64,000 bases of DNA from Hymenobacter persicinus (lineage in GTDB: Bacteria > Bacteroidota > Bacteroidia > Cytophagales > Hymenobacteraceae). Location: the NCBI RefSeq assembly GCF_004167665.1, contig NZ_SEWE01000003.1:141135-205134 (forward strand), given 5' to 3'. Positions 33,151-42,175 of this stretch are shown piece by piece. The notes beneath the pieces were generated by a model. That model did not search any database. It had not been told where the DNA came from and saw only the letters and a list, made by a program, of their open reading frames with translations. Both the position numbers and the translations under genes were made by a program. Position 1 is the stretch's first letter. Every line of letters starts with the position of its first letter.

Positions 33151-34389
33151 TTATCCCCATGCCTTTTTCATCTCACTTTTCTTGCGCTTGTCAGCGACTT
33201 TAGCGTAGGGCATTAAAGACTTAAGGTCCTTGTGACCTGTGTTTTTCTGAAGCACTTCTATGCTCATACCTCGCTCTAGGCTCTGCGTAGCAAATGTATG
33301 CCGTCCTATGTGCGATGAGAGTAAGCTATACTTAGGCACTCTTTCTTCAATGCGTTTGCTACCTCGGTAACGGACCACTAGCGTTGGTTTGTCAATTCCG
33401 CAGTATTGACCAAGCTCCTTAACGTAATCGTTAAATTTCTGCTGGGAGAGTTTGGGTAAGCTAATAGGGTATTTCGCCAGAATATCCCGGGAATACTGGT
33501 TCAGGTCGACATGTTGCTGTTTGCGCGTTTTCACGGCGCGAAAGACCAATTGGTCGTTCTCAATGTTGTCGGGATGGATGGTGCTAAAGTCGGAATACCG
33601 AAGGCCGGTGGTGCAAGCCAGTACAAACAGGTCACGGACTTTATCCAGTCGTGGCTCTGCCGTTAGGTCGGTATCTACCAGGATTTGCAACTCGTCCTGG
33701 GTCAAGTATACCTTGTCCGCCTCGGTATGTTTCATCAGCTTGAACTTGCGGAACGTGAGGTTATCCGTCAGGCTCTGGTCGACCGCGTAACTCATCACGG
33801 CTTTGACGCGCTTGAGTTGGTTGTTGACCGTGCCGTTGGTCATCTCCAACTCCTGAGTCAGGAAGGTCACCAGATCGTTGTAAAAACTCATGTCCAAGCG
33901 CTCTAGAGTCATTTTGCCACCACGTTTTGCGGCAAAGGCCTTGAGATGGTTCAAGGTGCTTTTGTAGTGCTTGACCGTGCCGTGGGCTTTGACGGCGCTA
34001 GTGGCCTCGATGTACGCGGCGAATAGTTCTAGAAAATTGGTCTGACCGGCCTTTGCTGGCTTTTGCTCAGCTGTTTTGCTAGGAGTAGGGAAGAGGAGCT
34101 GTTTTAGACGTTCTTCCACTAAGGCGAACGTAGGTTCTTCTCCGTTGAGAATGGCCTGCCGGACAATGCCGTCAATACGGGACTTAGATTCCTGCAGCGA
34201 CAGGTTCAGGGCTTTCACCTCTGTAGTAGAGCCCATGATATGTTGCCCCGCCGCATCCCACCGGTTAGGTTCGACACTGTACTTCGTGCTGAACTTCTTT
34301 TTGACGCTCTTATGCGTGTACTGGACGTAGATGGTGGTTTTGCCGAAGCTTTTCCGGTCGCTGCGGATGATCAGCTTGGTGGAGGCCAT
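33151..34389 (-). CDS. Tyrosine-type site-specific integrase
   Basis: This 412-aa recombinase integrates and excises the element at tRNA-Lys. The start is ATG 34389; a TACCTTTG -7 box lies 45 bp upstream on the minus strand, and the open frame beyond crosses attR, so a longer start is unlikely. It has an arm-binding N-terminal domain (KLIIRSDRKSFGKTTIYVQ), a SAM-like core-binding domain about 115-215 and a catalytic domain with Arg264 (TTGLRYSDF), His360 and Arg363 (HIGRHTFATQSLERG), His386 and Tyr395 (SLMPYAKV). It is typical of Bacteroidota transposon and island integrases. It faces away from attR, toward the cargo. Confidence 0.95.
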   Translation of the reverse strand: MASTKLIIRSDRKSFGKTTIYVQYTHKSVKKKFSTKYSVEPNRWDAAGQHIMGSTTEVKALNLSLQESKSRIDGIVRQAILNGEEPTFALVEERLKQLLFPTPSKTAEQKPAKAGQTNFLELFAAYIEATSAVKAHGTVKHYKSTLNHLKAFAAKRGGKMTLERLDMSFYNDLVTFLTQELEMTNGTVNNQLKRVKAVMSYAVDQSLTDNLTFRKFKLMKHTEADKVYLTQDELQILVDTDLTAEPRLDKVRDLFVLACTTGLRYSDFSTIHPDNIENDQLVFRAVKTRKQQHVDLNQYSRDILAKYPISLPKLSQQKFNDYVKELGQYCGIDKPTLVVRYRGSKRIEERVPKYSLLSSHIGRHTFATQSLERGMSIEVLQKNTGHKDLKSLMPYAKVADKRKKSEMKKAWG

Positions 34390-34433
34390 AAGTAGGAGGA
34401 TAGCACGAGCCAGTTGGATTACTGGCGCCATGT

Positions 34434-34441
34434 CAAAGGTA
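34434..34441 (-). promoter_or_regulatory. -7 box (TACCTTTG) of the integrase gene
   Basis: On the minus strand TACCTTTG lies 45 bp before the integrase ATG. It supports the internal start at 34389. Confidence 0.6.
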
Positions 34442-34580
34442 GGTAAAGATATGACTGGGGCCGTAAGTGGGATCGTAAATTCGTAGAAGAGTAGGTAAAA
34501 CAGAGCCGGCCTAATTTTTAAAAGTGTCTTTAAAGTCTTTGTTAGAGGTATTTTCGATAAAGTGTAGTTAATATAGTGTG

Positions 34581-34601
34581 ATCCCAGCGGGATCACCAAA
34601 A
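34581..34601 (+). repeat. attR of the integrative element
   Basis: This 21-base repeat is identical to attL at 14936-14956 (ATCCCAGCGGGATCACC plus the CCA and AA). The flanks differ, as expected for a junction of element and chromosome. Confidence 0.93.
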
Positions 34602-34633
34602 GCCCTCCTTGCGTCATGCAGAGAGGGCTTTTT
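34598..34633 (+). terminator. Hairpin terminator after attR
   Basis: AAAAGCCCTC pairs with GAGGGCTTTTT around a loop. It is probably the original tRNA-Lys terminator, now displaced 19.6 kb downstream by the insertion. Confidence 0.75.
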
Positions 34634-34693
34634 CGTTGAACAGACCCGGGCTTAGCTGCCGTTGACCAGAGGGCCGCGCTGACTATGCCCAGG

Positions 34694-35407
34694 TTACCGC
34701 GGATGCGTGAGCCAGTAGGAGCGGGTGTCGCCCCAGAAGCCGCGCATGGCCAGGGCGAAGCGGGAAAACAGCAGGTGTACGCCCCAGACCCAGCCGATGG
34801 AGCCAACCCAGCCCGCCAGCACGTCGGAAGGGAAGTGCACACCCAAGTACATGCGCGACCAGCCCATGAGCAGGGCCCAAGCCATGCCGAGCACCACCGC
34901 CACCCAGCGGCCCCGGGTGGGCCAGAGCAGGATGCCCAGCGTCAGGGCCAGGGCGGTGGCCCCCATAGCGTGGCCGCTGGGAAAGCTGTAGGAGGTTTCC
35001 GGAGCAATGGACACCCAGAAGTTGGGCCGGGCGCGGGCCAGCAACAGCTTGGCAAACAGATTCAGCGCCCCGGCCCCGCCCACGGCCAGCAGGAAAAACA
35101 GCGCCGCGCGGCGTTGGCGGGCCAGCACCAGGCTAATCAGCACGGCGGCCTCCAGCAGGGGCGTGATACGCGTGCCGCCGGCCCGGGCCATCCACACCGC
35201 CAGGGCATCCTGCCGAGGGCCGTCGAAATGATGCAGCAACTGCAGAATCAGCTGGTCGCCGGGAAAACCCTTGTCTTCCCAGACCTCCTGGCCAACCTTG
35301 ATAAAGACAAACCAGGGACCGATAAAACCCAGCAGCAGGGTCAGCAGCAGGTTGCGGTGCTTGTGCCAAATCAGGCGGGCGTAGCCCAGCAGGGAAGACA
35401 GGGTCAT
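34694..35407 (-). CDS. PAP2-family membrane phosphatase
   Basis: This 237-aa protein has six hydrophobic helices and the complete PAP2 signature: K120 and Arg127-Pro128 in KLLLARARPNF, Pro143-Ser-Gly-His146 in SFPSGHAMGA, and Ser184-Arg185, His191 and Asp195 in SRMYLGVHFPSDVLAG. Members dephosphorylate lipid phosphates such as undecaprenyl pyrophosphate or phosphatidate at the membrane. An N-terminal extension of about 50 residues precedes the first PAP2 helices. It lies just outside the mobile element, next to another membrane gene. Substrate is not determined. Confidence 0.9.
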   Translation of the reverse strand: MTLSSLLGYARLIWHKHRNLLLTLLLGFIGPWFVFIKVGQEVWEDKGFPGDQLILQLLHHFDGPRQDALAVWMARAGGTRITPLLEAAVLISLVLARQRRAALFFLLAVGGAGALNLFAKLLLARARPNFWVSIAPETSYSFPSGHAMGATALALTLGILLWPTRGRWVAVVLGMAWALLMGWSRMYLGVHFPSDVLAGWVGSIGWVWGVHLLFSRFALAMRGFWGDTRSYWLTHPR

Positions 35408-35473
35408 GCGGAAGAAAGGCGAATGGGCGCTGGTGGGTACGTATTACGGCGCGAGGGCCGCTAGGGTCAGCGG

Positions 35474-36226
35474 CTAGCTAGGCTGCGCGTCTGGCCCACC
35501 GGCTTGCCGCTGCCGCCAAGATTCGTAGACTACCAGGGCCACCAGAATGCCCAGCAGAATCAGGGAGGAGCCGCTGGTACCGAAGCCCAGGCCGTGCTTC
35601 TCGGGCGACTTGGTGAGCAGGTCGCCGAAGGTGGCTCCGAACGGGCGCGTCAGCACGAAGGCCACCCAGAACAGCAGCACCCGCGAGATGCTCGTGAAGT
35701 AATAGGCCAGCACCACCACCGCCAGCAGGCTGCCAATGAGCAGAGCCCCGCCGCCAAAGCCCAGGCCGGAGTCGTCGGCCAGGTAGTCGCCCAGGGCTGT
35801 ACCCAGGGTGTTGGAAAACAGAATGGCCGTCCAGTAAAACAACTCTCCCTTGCGGCTGCGGATTTCGGATACCGACAACGATTTCTCACTAACCCACCAC
35901 AAACCCAGCACGACCAGTAGAATCGTGACCAGGATGGCCGAGCCGGTGGCGTAGCCCAGGCCCAAGGTGCGGTCCATGTAATCAGACATGGTGGTGCCGG
36001 CCGTACTGGTAGCCAGAATCACGGCCCAGTACAGGGCTGGAATGTAGCGTTTGGCGGCCAGCTGCCCGAGTAATACCACCACGAAAAAGCCCAGCAACAG
36101 CAGGGAGCTGACGGCATACCCAACTTTCATGGTCTGCGCCAGTTGGTCGCCGGCGGTTTCACCCAGCGTGGTGGCACAGATTTTCATCACCCAAAACAGC
36201 AGGGTTACTTCCGGTATCTTTTTCAT
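35474..36226 (-). CDS. COG4705-like repeat membrane protein
   Basis: The start at ATG 36226 (MKKIPEVTLLFWVMK) is preferred over 36256, which adds a polar leader. The 250-aa protein has about eight helices arranged as repeated units with GT/GD motifs: CATTLGETAGDQL, STAGTTMSDYMDRTLGLGYATG, NTLGTALGDYLADDSGLGFGGG and RPFGATFGDLLTKSPEKHGL. The repeated Gly-Thr and Asp residues suggest a metal- or cation-conducting path, and relatives in COG4705 are uncharacterised membrane proteins. Function is inferred only from the repeat architecture. Confidence 0.8.
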   Translation of the reverse strand: MKKIPEVTLLFWVMKICATTLGETAGDQLAQTMKVGYAVSSLLLLGFFVVVLLGQLAAKRYIPALYWAVILATSTAGTTMSDYMDRTLGLGYATGSAILVTILLVVLGLWWVSEKSLSVSEIRSRKGELFYWTAILFSNTLGTALGDYLADDSGLGFGGGALLIGSLLAVVVLAYYFTSISRVLLFWVAFVLTRPFGATFGDLLTKSPEKHGLGFGTSGSSLILLGILVALVVYESWRQRQAGGPDAQPS

Positions 36227-36451
36227 GGGGCCTTGGTAAGACGAGCAGAGAGCCAACGATTACGAAGTGCGCCCGCCAGCTTAGGAGCTTGCCAGGTTCT
36301 GCTGCGGATTCGGTCAGCTGGATCCGGGGCGCCCACTACGTACGGGCGCGGAGCTTTTTAGTGTTCATTGCGCGCAACCAAGAGCTGACGGGTACATACT
36401 ACCCCGGCGAAGATGCCTGCTTAAGCTCGCGGCAAACCCGGCGGTGGCACC

Positions 36452-37990
36452 CTAACCGGCCCAGCCTTCCCGGTCGAGGCTACGGTACTGGATGGCTTCG
36501 GCCAGGTGCTCGAGCCGGATTTCCTCGGTGCCGGCCAGATCAGCAATGGTGCGGGCCACTTTCAGAATCCGGTCATAGGCGCGGGCCGAGAGGCCCAGTC
36601 GCTCCATGGCCGTTTTAAGCAGGGTACGGCCGGCCTCGTCGATCTGGCAGAGGTCCTTCACCATCTGGGGCGGCATCATGGCGTTGGAATACACGTCGGG
36701 AAACTCCCGGAAGCGCCCGGCCTGCACCGCCCGAGCCGTTTCGACCCGCTGCTGAATGGCGCTGCTGGTTTCCGACTTGCGGGTGGCCGTCATCTGGTCG
36801 AAAGTAACGGGCGTGACTTCCACGTGCAGGTCGATGCGGTCCAGCAGCGGGCCGCTGACCTTGTTGAGGTAGCGCTGCACCACGCCCGGGCCGCAGACGC
36901 ACTCTTTCTCGGGGTGGTTGTAGTAGCCGCAGGGGCAGGGATTCATGCTGGCAATGAGCATGAAGTTCGAGGGAAAGTCGATGCTGACCTTGGCCCGCGA
37001 AATCGTGACGCGGCGTTCTTCCAGGGGCTGGCGCATCACCTCCAGCACCGTGCGCTTGAACTCGGGCAGCTCATCCAGAAACAGTACGCCGTTGTGGGCC
37101 AGCGAGATTTCGCCCGGCTGGGGGTTGCCGCCGCCCCCGACCAGGGCTACGTCGGAAATGGTGTGGTGGGGGCTGCGGAAGGGCCGGGTGCTGAGCAAGG
37201 AGGCATTGGCCCCGAGCTTGCCGGCCACGGAGTGAATCTTGGTCGTTTCCAGTGCCTCCTGCATCGTGAGCATGGGCAGAATGCCGGGCAGGCGCTTGGC
37301 CAGCATGGTTTTGCCCGCCCCGGGTGGCCCGATCATAATCACGTTGTGGCCCCCGGCCGCCGCTATTTCCAGGGCCCGCTTGATGTTTTCCTGGCCCTGC
37401 ACGTCGGCAAAGTCGGCGGTGTACTGGTTGGCGACCTGCTGAAACACCTGGCGCGTGTCGAGGGTGACGGGCGTGATGGCGTGGCGCTTTTCGAAGAAGT
37501 CGATGGCCTGCTGCATGGTCTCGACGGGAATCACGTCGAGGTTGTTGACGATGGCCGCCTCCTGGGCGTTGGCCAGGGGTAGCATAATGCCCCGGAAACC
37601 TTCCTTGCGGGCCTGAATGGCAATGGGCAGCACCCCGCGGATGGGCCGCAGGGCGCCGTCCAGGGCCAGCTCGCCCATGATGATGTACTCGCCCAGCTCG
37701 TCGGTGAGCAGCTGCTGGGAGGCGTGCAGAATGCCCAGGGCAATGGGCAGGTCGTAGGCCGAGCCTTCCTTGCGGATGTCGGCCGGCGCCATGTTGACGA
37801 CGACCTTGGTGCGCGGCATCTTGTAGCCCCGAAATTTCAGGGCCGCCTCAATGCGCTGCTGACTTTCCTTGATGGCATTGTCGGCCAGCCCGACCACGTA
37901 GAAATTCGTGCCCTGCGATACAACTACCTCAATGGTAATAGTAGCGGCGTTGACGCCCTGCACGGCCGAGCCGTAAGTTTTGGTAAGCAT
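36452..37990 (-). CDS. YifB/ComM-family Mg-chelatase-like AAA+ ATPase
   Basis: ComM-type ATPases are hexameric helicases that promote branch migration during natural transformation. The 512-aa protein has the N-terminal ChlI/Lon-like domain (MLTKTYGSAVQGVNAATITI), Walker A MIGPPGAGKTML near residue 215, Walker B VLFLDELPEF, sensor and arginine-finger regions, and the CPCGYYNHPEKECVCGPGVV metal-binding cysteine loop. The C-terminus YRSLDREGWAG is the family ending. It is complete and well conserved. A role in DNA uptake or recombination is inferred from the family. Confidence 0.93.
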   Translation of the reverse strand: MLTKTYGSAVQGVNAATITIEVVVSQGTNFYVVGLADNAIKESQQRIEAALKFRGYKMPRTKVVVNMAPADIRKEGSAYDLPIALGILHASQQLLTDELGEYIIMGELALDGALRPIRGVLPIAIQARKEGFRGIMLPLANAQEAAIVNNLDVIPVETMQQAIDFFEKRHAITPVTLDTRQVFQQVANQYTADFADVQGQENIKRALEIAAAGGHNVIMIGPPGAGKTMLAKRLPGILPMLTMQEALETTKIHSVAGKLGANASLLSTRPFRSPHHTISDVALVGGGGNPQPGEISLAHNGVLFLDELPEFKRTVLEVMRQPLEERRVTISRAKVSIDFPSNFMLIASMNPCPCGYYNHPEKECVCGPGVVQRYLNKVSGPLLDRIDLHVEVTPVTFDQMTATRKSETSSAIQQRVETARAVQAGRFREFPDVYSNAMMPPQMVKDLCQIDEAGRTLLKTAMERLGLSARAYDRILKVARTIADLAGTEEIRLEHLAEAIQYRSLDREGWAG

Positions 37991-38062
37991 AGCCGGAAGA
38001 ATAATGATAAAGTGTGCCGGCTAAGCTACAGGAAATAATGCGTAAATATTAAAACACAAGCC

Positions 38063-38374
38063 CTAATCGTACTCTGCCAGCTCCGTGTCTGATAATAAAG
38101 AAATAATGCCAGATTCACTCATTTTAATCCCGCTGATATACTGTTTGTGCATGAATACAAGTGTCTTGCGTTGTGCTTTGAAAAATATATGATGGAAGTT
38201 TTTGTCGATGCAATAATGCCAGAAACCCACGGGTATTTCCTTCCCGGCAAGAAATGCCGTGAAGCTGCCGTAGTCGGGGAAACCGACAATATTTTGCGGG
38301 CTGTACGCCAGTAGCTTTTGCGCTTCAGCATTAACTGCGCGCTGATAAATAGCATCGATACTCTCGCGCGTCAC
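38063..38374 (-). CDS. Small hypothetical protein downstream of gmhA
   Basis: This 103-aa protein starts with GTG at 38374, 12 bases after the gmhA stop, and is likely cotranscribed. It has alternating strands and helices (SFTAFLAGKEIPVGFWHYCIDK, FKAQRKTLVFMHKQYISG) with a final acidic segment. Its composition is lower in GC than gmhA, and it is followed by an AT-rich stretch, so it may be recently acquired. No known domain is recognised. Confidence 0.6.
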   Translation of the reverse strand: MTRESIDAIYQRAVNAEAQKLLAYSPQNIVGFPDYGSFTAFLAGKEIPVGFWHYCIDKNFHHIFFKAQRKTLVFMHKQYISGIKMSESGIISLLSDTELAEYD

Positions 38375-38386
38375 GGAGAAAAAAGA

Positions 38387-38971
38387 TTATTTCACCAGCT
38401 GCTCAATCAGCAGGATCATAATATGAATGGCCTTGATGTGAATTTCCTGAATCCGGTCGGCGTAGCCGGCGTGGGGCGCCCGGATTTCCACGTCGCAGAG
38501 GGCCGCCAGGGCGCCACCATCCTTACCGGTAAGGCCCACGACCCGCATACCGGCGGCTTTAGCAGCTTCGGCGGCCCGCAGCACGTTGGGCGAGTTACCG
38601 CTGGTGCTGATGGCCAGCAGCACGTCGCCGGGGCGGCCCAGGGCCTGCACGTAGCGGCTGAACACATACTCGTAGCCGTAGTCGTTGGCCACGCAACTCA
38701 TGTGGGACGCCTCGGTGAGGGCAATGGCGGCCAGCGCCGGACGGTCCTGGCGGTAGCGGCCGGTGAGCTCCTCGGCGAAGTGCTGGGCGTCGCAGAGGGA
38801 GCCGCCGTTGCCGCAGGTCAGGACTTTGCCCTGGGCCTGCAGGCTGGCAGCCACCAGCCGGGCGGCCTGCTCAATGCTTTCCACGTGTTTGGGGTCGGCC
38901 AGAAACTGGTCGAGGACGGCGCGGGCTTCGGTTAGTTCGGCCCGGATGAGTTCGGTGAGCGGTGCAGACAC
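38387..38971 (-). CDS. gmhA: D-sedoheptulose 7-phosphate isomerase GmhA
   Basis: GmhA converts sedoheptulose 7-phosphate to D-glycero-D-manno-heptose 7-phosphate, the first step of the heptose used in LPS cores. The 194-aa protein has the SIS sugar-isomerase fold with the phosphate-binding loops [18 protein letters not shown] near 52-69 and [10 protein letters not shown] near 123-132, and zinc/catalytic histidines in HFAEEL and [13 protein letters not shown] near the end. Length and motifs match the family. It is followed by a small ORF, and a membrane-protein gene reads into it. Confidence 0.93.
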   Translation of the reverse strand: MSAPLTELIRAELTEARAVLDQFLADPKHVESIEQAARLVAASLQAQGKVLTCGNGGSLCDAQHFAEELTGRYRQDRPALAAIALTEASHMSCVANDYGYEYVFSRYVQALGRPGDVLLAISTSGNSPNVLRAAEAAKAAGMRVVGLTGKDGGALAALCDVEIRAPHAGYADRIQEIHIKAIHIMILLIEQLVK

Positions 38972-38985
38972 AGCGGCAAGGTTAC

Positions 38986-39486
38986 TTACAGCGCCGGACG
39001 GTGGTTGGGGTCCGGCTGCGGGGAAGGGTGGATGATGGTATTGGGCTGGCTGAGCGGGGCATTCACCAAGCCGGGGTCCGATTGCGGAAACGTAGGATGC
39101 TCCGCGTCGGGGGCGCGCTCGGTGGTATAGGCCGGCGCAGCGGGTACTACGGGCGGCAGGGTCGTGGTGCCCGTGCCGGCGCGCTGCTGGATTTCCCGCT
39201 CGCGCTGGGTGGCCTGCTGGTCGTAGAGCTTGGCCTTGAGCTCGTTGATTTTGCCCGCGTGGGTGGCTACTTCCCGGCGCAGGAGCACGCTGTCAAGGTT
39301 TTCGGTGATGAGCTGCAGGCCCAGCAGCACCACGCCGGCAATAAACAGCGCGTAGTACAGCCCCACGGGGCCACTGCTAAACATGCCTTCGGCCGAGGCG
39401 CGCACCGACGGTACCAGAATCAGCAGCAGGCCGAGCAGGACGAAAACCATCACGAGGATGGTGACAAGGCGTTTGATGGCAAGCAT
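38986..39486 (-). CDS. Membrane protein with Pro-rich tail
   Basis: The start is put at ATG 39486 ([14 protein letters not shown]); a second Met lies four codons upstream. The 166-aa protein has two membrane helices ([18 protein letters not shown] and [17 protein letters not shown]), a charged coiled segment ([20 protein letters not shown]) and a disordered Pro/Ala-rich C-terminus ([15 protein letters not shown]). The layout suggests a small envelope-associated scaffold. It lies 14 bp upstream of gmhA on the same strand, so the two may share a transcript. Function unknown. Confidence 0.75.
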   Translation of the reverse strand: MLAIKRLVTILVMVFVLLGLLLILVPSVRASAEGMFSSGPVGLYYALFIAGVVLLGLQLITENLDSVLLRREVATHAGKINELKAKLYDQQATQREREIQQRAGTGTTTLPPVVPAAPAYTTERAPDAEHPTFPQSDPGLVNAPLSQPNTIIHPSPQPDPNHRPAL

Positions 39487-39647
39487 GGGCGAAAGCAACG
39501 TTTAGATTTCCGAAAAAAACCGCTGGCAACACCACGCGGGGCCTCGTTGGCGCAATAAATATAGGGTTTTGCCAATTCAGGCGCGAAACCCCGGTTTCGG
39601 CGGCTAAACGCAGAAACCCGCCTGACCGTTGGCCGCCGACCCGGTTT

Positions 39648-41489
39648 CTAAGCCAGCAGGCCGTTGGTTTGCATCTGGTTCAGGCGCTGGTAGAGGCCGC
39701 CGCCGCGTAGCAGGTCGTCGTGGGTGCCGCGCTCCACGATGCGCCCGTGCTGGAGCACGATGATTTCGTCGGCGTGCTGAATGGTGCTCAGGCGGTGGGC
39801 AATAACGAGCGAAGTCCGGTTCTGCATCAGCCGGGTCAGGGCTTCCTGCACCAGCTTCTCACTTTCGGTGTCGAGGGCCGAGGTGGCCTCGTCCAGAATC
39901 AGGATGGGCGGGTTGCGCAGAATGGCGCGGGCAATGCTTAGGCGCTGCCGCTGCCCGCCCGAGAGGCGGGAGCCCCGGTCGCCGATGGTCGTGTTATAGC
40001 CCTCCGGCGTCTTAATGATAAACTCGTGGGCGTTGGCAATCTTGGCCGCCTCGATGACTTCTTCCTCGGTGGCCTCGGTGTTGAAGCGGATGTTGTTGAA
40101 GATGGTGTCGTTGAACAGAATGCTTTCCTGGGTCACGATGCCCATCTGGTCGCGCACGGAGTGAATGGTGCACTCGCGCACCTCGTGGCCGTCGATGAGC
40201 AGCTGGCCGCCGGTGGGGTCGTAGAAGCGGGGCAGCATGTCGGCCAGCGTCGATTTGCCCCCGCCCGACGGGCCCACCAAGGCCACGGTCTTGCCCTTTT
40301 TGATGGTCAGGTTGATGTCCTGCAATACGGGCGTGTCGCCGTAGCCGAACTGGAGGTGGCGCAGCTCAATCTGATTCTGGAAGGGCGGCAGCACCCGGGC
40401 GCCGGGCTGGTCGCGGATGGCGGGCTCGGTGTCGATGATGCTCAGAATCCGCTCCCCGGCCACGAGGCCGCGCTGGATGTTGCCAAAGGACGACGACAGG
40501 GCCTTGGCTGGGGTGAGCACCTGCGAAAACAGAATCACGTAGCCAATAAACGTCTCGCCGGTCAGGTTCGACTGCCCACCCAAAATCAGCGTGCCGCCGA
40601 AGTACAGCAGGCCCGCCACCACGCTCACGCCGGCAAACTCAGAGAAGGGCGAGGCCAGGTCGCGGGTGTTGTCGATGGCCCGGGAGGTGCGGGCGTACTG
40701 GGCGTTCTGGGCCTCAAACTTGTCCTTGATGTAGTCCTGGGCATTGAAAGCCTTGACGACGCGGATGCCGCCCAGCGTCTCATCAATCACGGAGAGCATC
40801 GTGCCCAGGGTTTGCTGGCTGAGCTTGGCCTGGGTGCGCAGGCGCTTGGCCACGCCGGCAATAACGCCGCCCGAAATCGGCAGCAGAATCAGCGTAAACA
40901 GCGTCAGGGGCACCGAAATGTGGAACAGCACCACGAAGTAGGCCACAATGGTCAGGGGCTCCTTGATAACGGCCGTCATGGTGTTGACCACCGAGGTTTC
41001 CACTTCCTGCACGTCACTTGTGAAGCGCGACATCAGGTCGCCCTTGCGCTCGGAGCCGTAGAAGCTCAGCGGCAGCCCGATGATGCGGTGGTACAGGTCG
41101 CGGCGCAGGTTCTGAATCACCCGGGCCCGGATTTTGGCCAGCAGCCGCAAGCTCAGGTAGCGAAACACGTTGCTCATCAGCACCGAGCCCACCACCACCA
41201 GGCACACGAAGGCCAGCGCCCCGAGCTTGCCGCGGTCGGCCAGCACGTCGGCGAAGAAGTAGTTGAACGTATCGGTGACCCACTGAATGGTGGGGCGGAA
41301 GGCGGGCAGGTGGTCCGGAGCCAGCAGGGGTACCTTGTCCGTTTTGTCGAACAGCACCTTGAGCAGCGGGATGATGAGCGTGAAGTTGCCGATGCTGAAG
41401 AAGATGGTCAGCACGGTGTAAAGCAGGTACTGCGGCAGGAAGCCGGCCAGGGGCCGGGCGTAGTGCAGAATGCGGAGGTAGGTCTTCAT
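39648..41489 (-). CDS. MsbA-like ABC exporter (permease-ATPase fusion)
   Basis: This 613-aa half-transporter has six transmembrane helices (about 1-330) and an ABC ATPase: Walker A GPSGGGKST, Q-loop GIVTQESIL, signature LSGGQRQRLS, Walker B ILILDEATSALD and H-loop IAHRLST. It forms a homodimer in the inner membrane and may flip lipid A-like or drug substrates, as in MsbA. The start is at ATG 41489; a Met eight codons upstream is weaker. No substrate can be named from the sequence. Confidence 0.93.
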   Translation of the reverse strand: MKTYLRILHYARPLAGFLPQYLLYTVLTIFFSIGNFTLIIPLLKVLFDKTDKVPLLAPDHLPAFRPTIQWVTDTFNYFFADVLADRGKLGALAFVCLVVVGSVLMSNVFRYLSLRLLAKIRARVIQNLRRDLYHRIIGLPLSFYGSERKGDLMSRFTSDVQEVETSVVNTMTAVIKEPLTIVAYFVVLFHISVPLTLFTLILLPISGGVIAGVAKRLRTQAKLSQQTLGTMLSVIDETLGGIRVVKAFNAQDYIKDKFEAQNAQYARTSRAIDNTRDLASPFSEFAGVSVVAGLLYFGGTLILGGQSNLTGETFIGYVILFSQVLTPAKALSSSFGNIQRGLVAGERILSIIDTEPAIRDQPGARVLPPFQNQIELRHLQFGYGDTPVLQDINLTIKKGKTVALVGPSGGGKSTLADMLPRFYDPTGGQLLIDGHEVRECTIHSVRDQMGIVTQESILFNDTIFNNIRFNTEATEEEVIEAAKIANAHEFIIKTPEGYNTTIGDRGSRLSGGQRQRLSIARAILRNPPILILDEATSALDTESEKLVQEALTRLMQNRTSLVIAHRLSTIQHADEIIVLQHGRIVERGTHDDLLRGGGLYQRLNQMQTNGLLA

Positions 41490-41593
41490 GGGCGCAGCAA
41501 AGGTAACCGGCATTCCGTTGGGAGGCGGGCAACCTTTTGGGGGAGACGAACGAGTCCGGGGTATACTTTCCTCACCTCCGTTTTCCCGGTTTC

Positions 41594-42037
41594 ATGGAAC
41601 GCAAAGAATTTATTCAGCTCTTCGGAATGGGCGCGGCGGCCGTGCTGGCCACCGGCTGCCTGGGCAGCTGCTCGAGCAGCAAGGGCAGCGACCCGGCCCC
41701 CGACGCCACCAATGGCCCCGCCAGCGTCGACTTCACCCTGGACCTGACTGCCCCCGACAATGCGGCCCTCAACGACCCGGCCCGGGGCTACGTGTACGGG
41801 GCCGGCGGGCAGGTAATTGTGGCCAAAACCACCGCCGGCGGCTACCTGGCCGTGCAGGCGCCCTGCACCCACGAAGGCACCCGGATTCAGTTTCAGCCCA
41901 GCCAAGGTAATTTTCTGTGCCCCAACCACGGCTCCCTGTTCAACGCCGACGGCACGGTAGCCAACGGCCCGGCCGCCCGCGCCCTGAAGAAATACACCGT
42001 TACGCAAACCGGCACCACGCTGCGCATCACCAGCTAG
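41594..42037 (+). CDS. Rieske [2Fe-2S] lipoprotein
   Basis: This 147-aa protein has a hydrophobic signal with a lipobox-like Cys22 (AVLATGCLGSC), a Pro/Asp-rich linker, and the Rieske cluster motifs CTHEGT (Cys91 and His93) and CPNHGS (Cys109 and His112). It binds a 2Fe-2S cluster and may serve as an electron-transfer or ferredoxin-like domain at the outer face of the membrane. The start at ATG 41594 removes a low-quality extension from 41537. It stands alone between divergent genes. Confidence 0.9.
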   Translation: MERKEFIQLFGMGAAAVLATGCLGSCSSSKGSDPAPDATNGPASVDFTLDLTAPDNAALNDPARGYVYGAGGQVIVAKTTAGGYLAVQAPCTHEGTRIQFQPSQGNFLCPNHGSLFNADGTVANGPAARALKKYTVTQTGTTLRITS

Positions 42038-42175
42038 CCGGCCGCGGCCGCACGAAGTCACCCTGCCGCGGGCGGGTTCTCACCGCCGATTTACCCGGCA
42101 CCCGGCCGGTTGCAGGCGGCCGGGGTGCTGGCCGGCACCAGCTTCGCGAAAGGGTGACTTCCCGGCGGTCAGGCG

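Larger units (their letters stand above)
14936..34601. mobile_element. Integrative element of about 19.6 kb in tRNA-Lys carrying a defence island
   Basis: The element is bounded by the 21-bp direct repeats and carries a tyrosine integrase next to the right repeat, an HTH_17 excisionase-like protein, a VapE-like helicase, and anti-phage cargo: type I restriction-modification with two inserted DUF262 genes, a solo DUF262-HNH gene and a Septu-like pair. No relaxase, coupling protein or type IV secretion gene is seen, so it is not self-conjugative. VapE-like helicase plus integrase plus defence cargo is the composition of phage-satellite islands, but no capsid-interference or packaging gene is recognised. 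GC varies strongly: high in hsdM and hsdR, low at the left end and very low in the Septu block, so the cargo is mosaic. The integrase is at the end distal to the intact tRNA. Confidence 0.9.

Noticed and set aside
14936..34601. Integrative conjugative element
   Set aside because: No relaxase, TraG-like coupling protein or secretion genes were found, so a conjugative label is not supported.
34390..34842. N-terminal extension of the integrase across attR
   Set aside because: It would cross the attachment site and includes non-coding sequence; a -7 box and a typical start lie at 34441 and 34389.
40026..41747. Plus-strand ORF opposite the ABC exporter
   Set aside because: The minus-strand frame carries all ABC motifs; the plus frame is a composition artefact.
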